A stretch of 64,000 bases of DNA from Nodularia sp. LEGE 06071 (GCF_015207755.1 NZ_JADEWH010000022.1:1-64000); one strand, 5' to 3'; positions 37,460-46,773 are shown, counted from the stretch's first letter. Made by a program: numbers and translations. Notes: generated by a model from the letters alone, not told the origin.

Positions 37460-37540
37460 TGCGGATGGCGAGACTCGAACTCGCAAGGCAAAGCCACACG
37501 CACCTCAAGCGTGCGCGTATACCAATTCCGCCACATCCGC
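37460..37540 (-). tRNA. tRNA-Leu (anticodon GAG)
   Basis: The sequence folds as a class II tRNA. The acceptor stem is GCGGATG / CATCCGC, the D-arm has GGAATTGGTA, and the anticodon stem CACGC / GCGTG carries the 7-nt loop TTGAGGT with anticodon GAG. A long variable arm (GTGGCTTTGCCTTGC region) and the T-arm GAGTTCGAGTCTC complete the cloverleaf. The discriminator base is A at 37460. CCA is not encoded. Confidence 0.95.
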
Positions 37541-37897
37541 GCTGATTGTCCAGAAATAAAGCATAGCACAAAAAAATTAAAATAGTGAGAAAATACTGAA
37601 ATTTAGCAAAAATTACCAAAAATTTAAGTGGAAGTGGACACAAATTATTGAAAAGAGGGTATATAACTGACAAAAATATCGTGCCTTGACAACTGAGATG
37701 CAAACTGCGCTCACAACAGCCTACTTCGGGAAACTGGCTCCAGACTAGCAGATGCAATATTGTTAATCTAGGTGAAGTACTCCAACCTGCTTCGCTGAAC
37801 TTGGAGCTGACAACATCATTGAACCCAGGAACGGTCTTATTCGTTTTTGGAGTTTCCCGTCTCAACCGCCGAAGCCTCCAACTAGCCATCTAGCTAG

Positions 37898-38252
37898 GCA
37901 GTTATTAGTTTTCGTGCAACACCGCTGGGATTTATTGCCATAGCAGACCAGCTAACAGTGTTCTTTCCCCGACCTCTGATGTTTCTGTGGCAAGCATATT
38001 ACTTCTACTTCGGATTAGCCTGTATGGAACATATAGTCAGGAGGGGACTACGTTGAAGCAATTCAAGGTATTAAAACTTATCGTGGTTGGGTTAGTGGCG
38101 ACACTGAAAAACAAGTTTCTGTCTTCAATCAGGATTGGAAACGGTTAGGACAGATCAATAAACATCAAGTCCGGTTGATTCGACGCTCAACAGGACTAAT
38201 GATCACTGCGGTGACAACCGCTTGCGTCGCTTCCCTCTCAGCACAGAAGTGA
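37898..38252 (+). pseudogene. Decayed or frameshifted ORF of unknown family
   Basis: Two open frames abut. Frame 1 (from 37898, ending at TGA 38054-38056) reads FPRPLMFLWQAYYFYFGLAC and then MEHIVRRGLR. Frame 2 (38055-38252) continues EAIQGIKTYRGWVSGDTEKQ, QDWKRLGQINKHQVRLIRR and ends ASLSAQK. Joining them needs a +1 shift at CGT-TGA. The joint is preceded by AGGAGGGG. The composition looks coding on both sides, but no start or family is recognised. A pseudogene is more likely than programmed frameshifting because CGT is not slip-prone. Upstream 37680-37890 also has broken coding-like pieces. Confidence 0.35.
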
Positions 38253-38280
38253 CTGAGTTTCCCGCATACCATGTATTTGT

Positions 38281-39624
38281 ATGAAGTTTGACAAAATATT
38301 AATTGCCAATCGGGGAGAAATCGCCCTTCGCATTCTCCGAGCCTGTGAAGAAATGGGCATCGCGACGGTTGCAGTTCACTCCACCGTTGACCGGAATGCT
38401 CTCCACGTCCAACTTGCCGATGAAGCCGTTTGCATTGGCGAGCCTGCTAGCAGTAAAAGTTATTTGAATATTCCCAACATTATTGCTGCCGCTCTGACAC
38501 GTAATGCCAGCGCCATTCATCCTGGATATGGATTTTTATCAGAAAATGCCCGATTTGCAGAAATCTGTGCTGACCATCACATTGCCTTTATTGGCCCAAC
38601 TCCCGAAGCGATACGGCTGATGGGGGATAAATCCACAGCCAAAGAAACCATGCAAAAAGCTTTGGTACCGACTGTACCCGGTAGTGATGGGTTGGTAGAA
38701 TCCGAGCAAGAGGGATTGCTCATCGCCAAGGATATGGATTATCCAGTGATGATTAAAGCCACAGCTGGTGGCGGCGGACGAGGAATGCGTTTAGTTCGTT
38801 CTGAAAGCGAATTTGTCAAACTTTTCTTGGCAGCTCAAGGGGAAGCGGGAGCCGCCTTTGGCAATTCTGGCGTTTATGTAGAAAAATTTATTGAACGTCC
38901 ACGCCACATTGAATTTCAAATTTTGGCTGATAATTACGGTAATGTTATCCATTTGGGTGAACGGGACTGCTCAATTCAGCGCCGCAATCAAAAGTTACTA
39001 GAAGAAGCTCCTAGTCCAGGACTTGACCCAGAACTAAGAGAAAAAATGGGACAAGCTGCTGTGAGAGCGGCTCAGTTTATCAACTTTACTGGGGCTGGCA
39101 CAGTTGAGTTTCTTTTAGATAGGTCTGGTAAGTTCTACTTTATGGAAATGAACACCAGGATTCAAGTTGAGCATCCTGTAACAGAGATGGTTACTGGAGT
39201 AGATTTAGTTGTCGAACAAATCCGCATTGCCCAAGGCGAAAAACTGACGCTCACCCAAGACCAAGTAGTCTTACGGGGTCATGCTATTGAATGCCGGATT
39301 AACGCTGAAGACCCCGACCATGATTTTCGTCCCGCACCTGGACGTATTAGCGGCTATCTTCCACCTGGTGGCCCCGGTGTCCGCATTGATTCCCATGTTT
39401 ACACTGATTACCAAATCCCCCCCTATTATGATTCCCTCATTGGTAAATTAATTGTTTGGGGGCCAGACCGCGCCACTGCAATTAACCGCATGAAACGCGC
39501 ACTGAGAGAGTGTGCCATTACCGGACTTCCTACTACCATTGGATTTCATCAAAAGATTATGGAAAATCCACAATTTTTGCAAGGTAATGTCTACACCAAC
39601 TTTGTACAGGAAATGAATCTTTAG
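38281..39624 (+). CDS. accC: Acetyl-CoA carboxylase, biotin carboxylase subunit
   Basis: AccC carboxylates the biotin on AccB using ATP and bicarbonate, the first step of fatty acid synthesis. All family landmarks are present: N-terminal [20 protein letters not shown], the ATP-grasp glycine loop [17 protein letters not shown] near residue 160, [10 protein letters not shown] near 208, and the active-site loop [14 protein letters not shown] near 290. The 447-aa length is normal. The gene is not next to other acc genes, which is usual in cyanobacteria. The ATG at 38281 matches the standard N terminus. Confidence 0.97.
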   Translation: MKFDKILIANRGEIALRILRACEEMGIATVAVHSTVDRNALHVQLADEAVCIGEPASSKSYLNIPNIIAAALTRNASAIHPGYGFLSENARFAEICADHHIAFIGPTPEAIRLMGDKSTAKETMQKALVPTVPGSDGLVESEQEGLLIAKDMDYPVMIKATAGGGGRGMRLVRSESEFVKLFLAAQGEAGAAFGNSGVYVEKFIERPRHIEFQILADNYGNVIHLGERDCSIQRRNQKLLEEAPSPGLDPELREKMGQAAVRAAQFINFTGAGTVEFLLDRSGKFYFMEMNTRIQVEHPVTEMVTGVDLVVEQIRIAQGEKLTLTQDQVVLRGHAIECRINAEDPDHDFRPAPGRISGYLPPGGPGVRIDSHVYTDYQIPPYYDSLIGKLIVWGPDRATAINRMKRALRECAITGLPTTIGFHQKIMENPQFLQGNVYTNFVQEMNL

Positions 39625-39712
39625 GGAGTGGGGAGTAGGGAGTGGGAATTGGGGAATGTAGGAGGATATAAGCCCACCTCTTACCCCCTGCCCCCCTGCC
39701 TCTTCCATCTCT

Positions 39713-40006
39713 CTAATTCAAACGAGTCATCATGGTGAGTAATCCTTGCTGACCCAGAAGAATTTCTCTGATTAAGCTGAAAATTCCTACCCAAATAATC
39801 GGGGTAATATCTACCCCTCCTATGGGTTGTACTAGCTTTCGTAATGGCACCAAAAAAGGTTCAGTAGGCCAAGCTATGAGATTAAACGGCAAACGATTCA
39901 GGTCTACTTGTGGATACCAAGTGAGAATTATCCGGAAGATAAACAAAAATATCATCAGTCCCAATACAGGACTGAGAATCCAAACAGTCAGGTTAACACT
40001 AGTCAT
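39713..40006 (-). CDS. YggT family membrane protein (97 aa)
   Basis: The protein has the YggT pattern: first helix LTVWILSPVLGLMIFLFIFR (about 5-28), central WYPQVDLNRLPFNLIAWPTEPFLVPLRKLVQP, and second helix WVGIFSLIREILLG. Relatives affect septum or chloroplast division and osmotic stress; in Anabaena-type cyanobacteria the precise role is unclear. It is convergent with accC, separated by G-rich heptamer-like repeats (39624-39710). Confidence 0.9.
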   Translation of the reverse strand: MTSVNLTVWILSPVLGLMIFLFIFRIILTWYPQVDLNRLPFNLIAWPTEPFLVPLRKLVQPIGGVDITPIIWVGIFSLIREILLGQQGLLTMMTRLN

Positions 40007-40136
40007 CGGTTTGAGCTAATAATTTAGTGAACTAAGAAAGAACTGGGAAAGAACTTGGGAGAAAGCCAACAAATTGGCAGCTTTGTTAAGTATTATTTCT
40101 TTAATTTTAACCAATTGAATCCAGAAGAATTTTTTT

Positions 40137-40183
40137 CACTTAGCACCTTCTTGTACAGACGCGATAAATCGCGTCTCAGCACA
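40137..40183. repeat. Dispersed repeat with GACGCGA/TCGCGTC hairpin, copy 2
   Basis: This is the second copy of the element at 34574-34619. Its centre GACGCGATAAATCGCGTC is a perfect 7-bp inverted repeat. Here it lies in intergenic DNA upstream of psbX. Confidence 0.75.
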
Positions 40184-40271
40184 AACTAACGCCCCGCTCC
40201 GGTAATAGCACTTTTTTTGTAAGACAGCATATTAGAATTATGATGAAGTGTGTAAAAAAAGGTTGAGAACT

Positions 40272-40391
40272 ATGACGCCTTCATTAGCAAATTTTCTTTG
40301 GAGTCTGCTTTGGGGTGGTTTGATTGTAGTAGTCCCCGCTACAGTTGGGCTGATTTTCATTAGCCAGAAAGATAAAATCCAGCGTTCATAA
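40272..40391 (+). CDS. psbX: Photosystem II protein PsbX
   Basis: This 39-residue membrane peptide reads [16 protein letters not shown], then [19 protein letters not shown], ending QRS. That is the standard PsbX sequence: a short lumenal N terminus, one TM helix (about 8-30) and a basic cytosolic tail. It binds near the QA/QB side of photosystem II in the thylakoid. The ATG at 40272 is preceded by GGTTGAGAACT, a weak ribosome binding site. Confidence 0.95.
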   Translation: MTPSLANFLWSLLWGGLIVVVPATVGLIFISQKDKIQRS

Positions 40392-40742
40392 TGCTTGGGA
40401 GAGTCGGTTTGACTCTCACCTCTCGCCGATTGTCTGTCAGCTATCCTAGTTAAAACTCATCTAATTTGCATATCTTGTCAGGTAGGCATCTTGCCCGCCT
40501 TAATTATGCAAGTTAAATGTGAAGCAGCTTACCTAACTGCACCAAAAGCAGAAAGTCTTCCCACTGAGGACAAGGTATACTTAGTTGACAGACATTGGCT
40601 TTTTTAGCAGGCGGTGAGCAGCTTCAGAAGCTCTCTTTGCCAAAGACTTTGGAGCTTAAATATATTGTGCATATTGTGCCTGATTAGAGTAGTGATTTTA
40701 ATTGTGACTCGCTAACATAGATTTGATATTTGGAAAAGAACA
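40392..40742. other. 351-bp intergenic region between psbX and ycf66
   Basis: It contains the repeat-like CAGGTAGGCATCTTGCCCGCC (about 40480-40500), related to the hairpin at 28630. No further small gene is supported. The region must carry the ycf66 promoter. Confidence 0.45.
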
Positions 40743-41651
40743 ATGGTAAATTTTTGGCTGAATTCAGCCAGCGTTCTGGCTCAGGTCAATTTTGGGACGA
40801 ACTCAGCCAGTATTTTAGGAATTTTCCTGGCTGTGTCTGGGGCAGCACTGTATTTTCTCCGCACTGTGCGTCCAGAACTGTCACGAGATCAAGATATCTT
40901 TTTTGCAGCTGTGGGCTTACTCTGCGGCTTCATTCTCATTTTCCAAGGATGGCGTTTAGACCCAATTTTGCAATTTAATCAGCTGCTTTTAGTTGGCTCA
41001 ACTGTGTTTTTTGCGGTTGAAAGTATTCGTTTGCGAGGTATCGCTACTCAACAAGCTAAACGTAACACTCCCATTGTGGACGACGAGCGAGAAGTCAGCA
41101 GAAATTATTCCTACAATCGCAGGGGATATGAGGCTGAGGTGGAGGATGATTTAGAACCACTGCCTTATGAAGACGAAGAACCACCTGTCCGTCCCCGGAT
41201 TCGGGGTAGTAGGGATACTCGTTCCCCTCGTGATGACTACTACGAGGAGCAACCACCCCGTCGTCCAGAACGCCCCAGCAGTAGGGAAAGACCAGAAACC
41301 GGAACTAGAAGCCGTCGTCCTAGTTCTAACCGTCCTGTGAGTCGCAACTCTGAGAATGTTGAACAAGAAGATTGGAGTGCTTCTACTAGGCCAGTTGATG
41401 ATTGGGAAAGTCCAGGAGGGGAAGTGAGAAAATCTTCTCGTCGTGGTACTAATCAACCACCGCGCCGAGACACTCCTGAGCAGGATATCCCGCCCAGAAC
41501 CAGAAAGCGCCGCCCGCCTGCTGACTCAAGTTCGCGGAGACCGCGCGAGGATGATGATGCCATACCAACTGAATACGTACCATATAACCCAATTGAACAA
41601 CCCAATCAGGAGCCAGATAATTCGACTGACTTTGATGATGGCATCATTTAA
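40743..41651 (+). CDS. ycf66: Ycf66 family protein
   Basis: The N-terminal 115 residues match the Ycf66 family: NSASILGIFLAVSGAALYFL, RPELSRDQDIFFAAVGLLCG and QGWRLDPILQFNQLLL, with three hydrophobic helices. The family is conserved in cyanobacteria and some plastids and its function is unknown. Residues 125-302 form a disordered tail that is very rich in Arg, Pro, Asp and Glu (for example PPRRPERPSSRERPETG). Such a highly charged low-complexity tail varies in length among relatives. It is a single gene after psbX. Confidence 0.9.
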   Translation: MVNFWLNSASVLAQVNFGTNSASILGIFLAVSGAALYFLRTVRPELSRDQDIFFAAVGLLCGFILIFQGWRLDPILQFNQLLLVGSTVFFAVESIRLRGIATQQAKRNTPIVDDEREVSRNYSYNRRGYEAEVEDDLEPLPYEDEEPPVRPRIRGSRDTRSPRDDYYEEQPPRRPERPSSRERPETGTRSRRPSSNRPVSRNSENVEQEDWSASTRPVDDWESPGGEVRKSSRRGTNQPPRRDTPEQDIPPRTRKRRPPADSSSRRPREDDDAIPTEYVPYNPIEQPNQEPDNSTDFDDGII

Positions 41652-41698
41652 TACATTGGGGTGAGAATTAGCTCTGAAGGCGATGGAAAACAATTGAG

Positions 41699-42250
41699 GT
41701 GAAAAGATTTACGCCTAGATTTTGGCTCCAAAAACCAATTCATTGGAGCCTGGTTTTTAGCTTTGCTAGTTTATTGTTATCTTGCAGTTCTAACGAAATA
41801 CCCATAGGGTCTACTTCTCTCAACAGTCGCTACACTGAAGAACAACCAGCTTTAAGTGGAAATGGACGCTTTTTAGCGTTTATATCTAATCGGAATGGTA
41901 GTCACCAACTGTTGGTCTATGACTTGACAGAACAACGGTTGGTTCGCACACCAGGGTTAAATAGACCCCAGACAATTGCTGAAAGTCCGAGTTTGAGTTA
42001 CACGGGGCGTTACATTGCTTATCTGACCAGCGAGCAAGGTAGACCTGTGGTGGCACTTTACGATCGCGCTACGCAAAAGTCACAAATCATTACTCCTACT
42101 TATCGTGGCTGGGTCAGAAATCCTGGAATTAGCCTAGATGGACGTTATATTGTTTTTGAAACCGCTAGCCGTGGTCAGTGGGATATTGAAGTTTTAGACC
42201 GGGGACCGAATATTGAGTTAGATATTCCCAGTGGTGCCAGTGTAAACTAA
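41699..42250 (+). CDS. TolB-like half-propeller lipoprotein (183 aa)
   Basis: The start is GTG at 41699 (preceded by TTGAG). The N terminus is a lipoprotein signal, with the lipobox LLLSC near residue 29. The mature protein has three TolB/PD40-type blades: ALSGNGRFLAFISNRNGSH, SLSYTGRYIAYLTSEQGRP and GISLDGRYIVFETASRGQW. Three blades are too few to close a propeller. A paralogue with the same three blades follows at 42346, so a heterodimer closing into one propeller is possible. The location is probably the periplasmic face of a membrane. Confidence 0.82.
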   Translation: MKRFTPRFWLQKPIHWSLVFSFASLLLSCSSNEIPIGSTSLNSRYTEEQPALSGNGRFLAFISNRNGSHQLLVYDLTEQRLVRTPGLNRPQTIAESPSLSYTGRYIAYLTSEQGRPVVALYDRATQKSQIITPTYRGWVRNPGISLDGRYIVFETASRGQWDIEVLDRGPNIELDIPSGASVN

Positions 42251-42303
42251 GGTTTTTTCAGCTGATGACAAAGAAATGGTATTAGTTATGAGTCGTTAGT
42301 TTT

Positions 42304-42352
42304 ATGACCAATGACTAATGACTAATGACTAATGACTAATGACCAATGACTA
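42304..42352. repeat. Heptanucleotide tandem repeat overlapping a start codon
   Basis: Seven units of ATGACTA/ATGACCA run to 42352. The final unit provides the ATG at 42346 and the first residues of the next lipoprotein. The same family is found between ctaC and ctaD (52241-52286). Confidence 0.9.
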
Positions 42353-42876
42353 ATAAAACTATTTTTATACCTATATTTGTTGCGAGCTTGAGCTTGTTGG
42401 GTGGCTGTGTTGGTTATCCTCGCCTAGCAAATTATCCCTTTGATCCTGGTGGTCGGAGTCTGAACAGTTCAGCTTCGGAACTAAATCCCCAAATTTCTGG
42501 GAGATATATTGTTTTTACAAGCGATCGCCGGGGTAGCCAAGATGTGTATATGTTCGATACTCTGACTCGCAGTTTAGTCGATTTACCAGGTTTAAATTCC
42601 TTAGATACGATCGCCTCTAATCCTAGCGTTGCTGAAAATGGTCGCTACATTGTTTTTGCTGCTAGTCGTCAGGGGCGATCTACTATTTTTGTCTATGACC
42701 GAGACACAAGACAATCAAGAAATTTAACTAATAACTTGCAAGCTGAAGTCCGCAACCCCAGTATTAGCGCTGATGGTCGGAGGATTGCCTTTGAGTATAG
42801 TAACAATGGGCAATGGGATGTTTTAGTTTATGAACAATCTGGACAAAGGTTGAATATACCTCAAGATCCACGTTAG
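42346..42876 (+). CDS. TolB-like half-propeller lipoprotein, paralogue of 41699 (176 aa)
   Basis: The signal is hydrophobic residues 6-18 with lipobox LLGGC near residue 21. The mature part carries the same three TolB-type blades as its neighbour: ISGRYIVFTSDRRGSQDVYM, VAENGRYIVFAASRQGRS and SADGRRIAFEYSNNGQWD. It is 95 bp from the preceding paralogue and probably in the same transcript. The start codon lies inside the ATGACTA repeat and lacks a good Shine-Dalgarno, and no alternative start precedes the signal peptide. The function is unknown. Confidence 0.82.
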   Translation: MTNKTIFIPIFVASLSLLGGCVGYPRLANYPFDPGGRSLNSSASELNPQISGRYIVFTSDRRGSQDVYMFDTLTRSLVDLPGLNSLDTIASNPSVAENGRYIVFAASRQGRSTIFVYDRDTRQSRNLTNNLQAEVRNPSISADGRRIAFEYSNNGQWDVLVYEQSGQRLNIPQDPR

Positions 42877-42899
42877 AGGTTGAAGCCTATGACTCTGAT

Positions 42900-43910
42900 T
42901 TATTCTCCCCCACTCCCTACTTCTTGCTGCACAGATTCGATGAGCGATCGCACTTGTTGAGTACCTTGGGACGGTTCAAAGTTAAGTGGGAATTTACCCC
43001 GAAGGATCATCCGCAAACCCAGAGGTGCAAGACTGAGTAATCCTTTGAGGTCTTTAAAGTAGTTACCAACAACTTGGATGCCAAATTGACGTTCATCGAT
43101 CCAACCACCTTCTTTCACCAAATCTACTAATACTTTGCGGTGACGAATTGAGCGACTGTCTTGGGCTTCTTTACGTTGAAGAATTTCCTGTTTAATTTTC
43201 GTGATTTGCTCTAATGGTGCTACCTCCATTGGACAAACTGAATCACAGTAAAAACAACGAGTACAACCCCACACTCCTTTAGTTCCTTCGTTGTAACTTT
43301 CTAAGCGATTTTCAGTTTCACTATCACGAGAGTCAGCGACCATGCGATAGGCTTTAGCCAAAGCATGGGGTCCCACAAAATCTGGATTAACTTCACGGGC
43401 ATTACATTCAGAGTAGCAAGCACCACACATGATACAATTGCCTGTCTGATCAAGACGCGATCGCTCCAGTGGTGTTTGTAAAAATTCCCTTTCTGGAACT
43501 TGTCGCGCTGCTGTACTGACATAAGGAGCGACTGCCTCTAGATGATTCCAAAAACTACTCATCTCCACCACCAAATCTTTAATTACGGGCATATTACCGA
43601 GAGGAGCTACTGTAATTTCCCGAATCGTCTTGGCGTTATTCTCCAAAGCAGGGACTTGTGGTAATCTGGCCAGTTCACCAGCAACATTTTCCTTACAAGC
43701 TAAAGCTGAACGCCCATTAATTCGCATAGCACAGCTACCACAAATTGTATTGCGACAATTTTTGCGAAAAGCGAGTGTTCCATCTTGTTCCCACTTAATT
43801 TGATTGAGGCAATCCAAGATTGTATTGCCAGAATCTACCTCTAAAAGGTAACTTTGTACAACAGGAGAGGAATTTTGTTGCTGCCGAATGATCTTAAATA
43901 GAACTTCCAT
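42900..43910 (-). CDS. Succinate dehydrogenase/fumarate reductase-type iron-sulfur protein
   Basis: The protein carries an N-terminal plant-type [2Fe-2S] ferredoxin domain with CRNTICGSCAMRING (about residues 52-66). Two cysteine clusters for [4Fe-4S]/[3Fe-4S] follow: CIMCGACYSEC near 165 and CTRCFYCDSVCP near 225. It transfers electrons from an SdhA-type flavoprotein to quinone. I took ATG 43910 (MEVLFKIIRQQ) because the preceding 24 codons are not conserved-looking. No sdhA is in the window. The C terminus is longer than E. coli SdhB, as in cyanobacterial SdhB. Confidence 0.92.
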   Translation of the reverse strand: MEVLFKIIRQQQNSSPVVQSYLLEVDSGNTILDCLNQIKWEQDGTLAFRKNCRNTICGSCAMRINGRSALACKENVAGELARLPQVPALENNAKTIREITVAPLGNMPVIKDLVVEMSSFWNHLEAVAPYVSTAARQVPEREFLQTPLERSRLDQTGNCIMCGACYSECNAREVNPDFVGPHALAKAYRMVADSRDSETENRLESYNEGTKGVWGCTRCFYCDSVCPMEVAPLEQITKIKQEILQRKEAQDSRSIRHRKVLVDLVKEGGWIDERQFGIQVVGNYFKDLKGLLSLAPLGLRMILRGKFPLNFEPSQGTQQVRSLIESVQQEVGSGGE

Positions 43911-45304
43911 TATCACTAACCAAAATCTTAAAATTACATCACCAGCCTCAGAAATCGTGAGTAAAGGCGGCTGGTTGCACAAATTGAGCTATACTCTTGT
44001 TGCCCTTCATTCCCCGCCAAGTGTTAATAGGCTGATAATCAAAGCGCAACTGATTCTAGTTTAAGGATAACCATTAAAATTTAATTTGCTCCAAGCACTA
44101 CAAGTGATATTATTGTCAAGCTCCAAAACTAAACTCAAATAAGGTAATAGTACCGGAAGAATTTAACTTACTTGTTTGGCAGTACAACCGCAAGTGAGTT
44201 GAGCAGGAGAAAGAAGGCGGTTCATTTCCTGCATAGTAAAGATATCCAAACGAAATGCAGTAATGTTTCTCAATATATCTTGATGCTAAGACCAATAGGA
44301 GCCATTGCTTGGAAAAATCCCTGATCTACTCGAAAAGGAGAGTTTTTTGTGGAGATGGAACTGCGAAACCTGTTGATAAACATCTGGTGAAAATCAAGCA
44401 TTTGCCAAATATGGGAAAATTTATTCTTCCCAAAGACAGACGTATATAATGGCTGTCCGCTTTTTGTCTCGTGAGCATAAACCAGCAGGACAATCCTCTC
44501 TTAGTTTAGTCTGTACGAAATTAAGGAAATCTGGGATTTAACTCACTTGTCAAAACTGCTCGTCTGAATTTAGATTAATTTTTATAAAAGTCATGGTGCA
44601 ATACTCACTAGAGCAATAAAGCATGAGGAAAATCTTCCCTGCTTTTTGCCTCCCCAAGGTTAGATATTTAGATTAAAATCTCTCAGCAAGTTAAATTCAA
44701 AACTAAACAATTATTTTGCTATTATTAGTTCATGCTAGTATTTAATATAAAATTACGAAGTAACAAATCCAGTACCAATAGCTGCATAAGCATGGTTAAT
44801 GCTGCTTTGTTAATTTGTAATGTAGAGACAAGAAAATTCATGTCCCTACAGGCAGGACAAAGGTGTATGTCCGTAAGAGCCTATTCAAATACTATGCTGT
44901 CCTGTCCTGGAGAGTCAGAGTAGGGAAAACCTAACAACTCAAGGGCAATAAAGGCCAGCACTGAAAGTTGAAAGCCTGCAATTTATTGGGTCTACGACTT
45001 ATTTGTAGTAGAACTCAAACCTATTGTGAAGGTGGCTGAAAATTACACCGCTACAGTAGCGCCAAAAGAGAAAATCAATTGATTTTCAATGGCGAGTAAT
45101 GGTTAAAAGTGCCGTAAAATCACCTAAATTAATGTTGGTGGACACCATGACCTCTAATTTGTTGTGGAAGACCATAATATAGGCGCTTGTAGCTCAACCT
45201 ATAAACAGGAATTTATCCCCCACTCTAGGGTCATGAGTAATCAAATGCTGGCATGAGACAACTTCGTTTATCAGTTTGGAGAGAGTAAGGAAAATTTGAG
45301 CGTA
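43911..45304. other. Long intergenic region between sdhB and cyAbrB
   Basis: About 1.4 kb without a supported gene. It lies upstream of both divergent neighbours and probably holds both promoters plus a long leader. A 63-codon plus-strand frame at 44732-44923 has no ribosome binding site or recognisable sequence. I see no tRNA, and no T-run-backed terminator. Small RNAs cannot be excluded. Confidence 0.5.
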
Positions 45305-45736
45305 ATGACTGAAACTGCAACCGCACCATTAACTGGAAAAGCATTGCTTGCTAAGGTAAAAGAACTTTCTAATTTACCCCGCCGAGAAAGAGCCAAGCAG
45401 TGTGGCTACTACACTGTTACTAAGAATAATCAAGTCCGCGTTAATCTCACAGATTTTTATGATGCGTTGCTATCGGCTAGAGGTATTCCCCTTAGTCCAG
45501 AAGCACCTAAAGATGGTCGTGGACGTGAACCGACATATCGAGTCAGCGTTCACCAAAATGGTCAAATTGTGATTGGTGCTACCTACACTAAGGCAATGAA
45601 CTTAAAGCCAGGTGATGAGTTTGAAATTAGACTGGGATATAAGCATATTCACTTAATTCAACTTGGTGAAACTGATAAAAAATTGACCTCTGAAGATATC
45701 GACTCTGAAGAATCAGATGAAGATGTGGAAGAGTAA
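45305..45736 (+). CDS. cyAbrB-type transcriptional regulator (CalA-like)
   Basis: This is a cyanobacterial AbrB-like DNA-binding protein (about 143 aa). The N-terminal region is TGKALLAKVKELSNLPRRER, followed by AKQCGYYTVTKNNQVRVN. The C-terminal AbrB-type swapped hairpin is YRVSVHQNGQIVIGATYTKA and FEIRLGYKHIHLIQL, then an acidic tail. Such proteins control nitrogen, carbon and stress genes. An upstream TTG (45296) has the better ribosome binding spacing (AAGG, 5 nt), but ATG 45305 gives the familiar MTETATAPLTG start. From memory it corresponds to CalA of Nostoc 7120, whose cox1 operon also lies nearby. Confidence 0.9.
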   Translation: MTETATAPLTGKALLAKVKELSNLPRRERAKQCGYYTVTKNNQVRVNLTDFYDALLSARGIPLSPEAPKDGRGREPTYRVSVHQNGQIVIGATYTKAMNLKPGDEFEIRLGYKHIHLIQLGETDKKLTSEDIDSEESDEDVEE

Positions 45737-45927
45737 GAGTAAGTTGGCTGATGGTTTGAATAAGTTTAAGGTGAAGGCTTGATAACTCATTCCTCCGATT
45801 ACAGCTAACTGCTAATTCTCTTGGCTGAAATTTTTTAAGATTGTAAAAATACGATTAGACCCCTTGCAGAAGTCACAGACTCTAGTAGAGTCTTGATTAA
45901 TAAGCAAGAAGTCTATCGTGTTTTTTT

Positions 45928-46773
45928 GTGTCTATTTTGATCAACATAGTCGATACTCTACGAGCATTTATAGAAGATGCATCAGTGCCGGTTGTAGTGA
46001 TGACATTTTTTATCAGCTGGATAGGATGCTGGTTACCAATAGCAGCAGTAATAGCGATTGCACTTAATTGGCAACCTACCAAACCTTTACAGCCAGAACA
46101 AAAATTACCCTTATTAGTGCCACTTTATCTATTAGCCCCCCTGGTTCTCTGGGGAGTTATTTGGCTATCCGATAAATCTTTTTCAGATTACGGCTTTGTG
46201 GGGAATATTTCCCTGTTAAGTTCCTTAACGCTAGGTTTTGGTTTAGGAATAATCAGCCTAGCAATGATGTTTACCTGCCAATTCTGGCTAGGCTGGTGCT
46301 ATCTTGAAAAATCAAATATCAAGTTGATACCATCCATCTTGCCAACTATTTTAGTGATAGCGTTGTTAGTTGGGGGCATAGAAGAATTAGTTTTTCGTGG
46401 TTTCTTGTTCACTGAATTAGAGCGTGATTACCCAGTATGGTTAGCTGCGGCAATTTCTAGCTTAATTTTTGCGCTGCTGCATTTAGTCTGGGAGCAACGG
46501 GAAACTAAACCCCAAATCCCTGGATTGTGGCTGATGGGAATGATGTTGGTGTTAGCGAGGATTGCTGATAGCGGCGGTTTGGGTATAGCTTGGGGATTAC
46601 ACGCTGCTTTAGTCTGGGCGATCGCTACTGTAGATACAGCAGAACTGATTACTTATACTGGTAAGGCTTCGGAATGGTGGACTGGTAAAAACAAAAAACC
46701 CCTAGCTGGGGCGGCGGGAATTATTTGTGTATTGGGAACTGGGTTAATTTTGTGGTTGTTATCGGAATATTAA
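45928..46773 (+). CDS. CPBP family intramembrane glutamic endopeptidase
   Basis: This multi-pass membrane protein (281 aa, about eight hydrophobic helices) has the Rce1/CaaX-like signature: the EE-x3-R motif in GGIEELVFRGFLFTEL near residue 155, and the FxxxH motif in LIFALLHLVWEQ near 190. These Glu and His residues form the active site in the family. A later His lies in GLHAALVWA. The start may be GTG 45928 or the TTG at 45937. The role is unknown; some relatives act in bacteriocin immunity or prenyl-protein cleavage. It lies between cyAbrB and the convergent ctaB. Confidence 0.88.
   Translation: MSILINIVDTLRAFIEDASVPVVVMTFFISWIGCWLPIAAVIAIALNWQPTKPLQPEQKLPLLVPLYLLAPLVLWGVIWLSDKSFSDYGFVGNISLLSSLTLGFGLGIISLAMMFTCQFWLGWCYLEKSNIKLIPSILPTILVIALLVGGIEELVFRGFLFTELERDYPVWLAAAISSLIFALLHLVWEQRETKPQIPGLWLMGMMLVLARIADSGGLGIAWGLHAALVWAIATVDTAELITYTGKASEWWTGKNKKPLAGAAGIICVLGTGLILWLLSEY

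Noticed and set aside
37452-37889. 145-codon minus-strand open frame overlapping tRNA-Leu
   Set aside because: It runs through the tRNA gene and its codons beyond the tRNA are unlike known proteins. The tRNA fold is unambiguous.
37680-38000. tmRNA or RNase P RNA
   Set aside because: I looked for the characteristic ends and the ANNIV-type tag frame of ssrA and for the rnpB core and found neither. Only broken coding-like frames remain.
42304-42352. CRISPR array
   Set aside because: The units are contiguous 7-mers without spacers. The same holds for 18067-18120 and 52241-52286, and no cas genes are present.
44732-44923. 63-codon frame in the gap before cyAbrB
   Set aside because: No ribosome binding site, no recognisable sequence and no supporting context.
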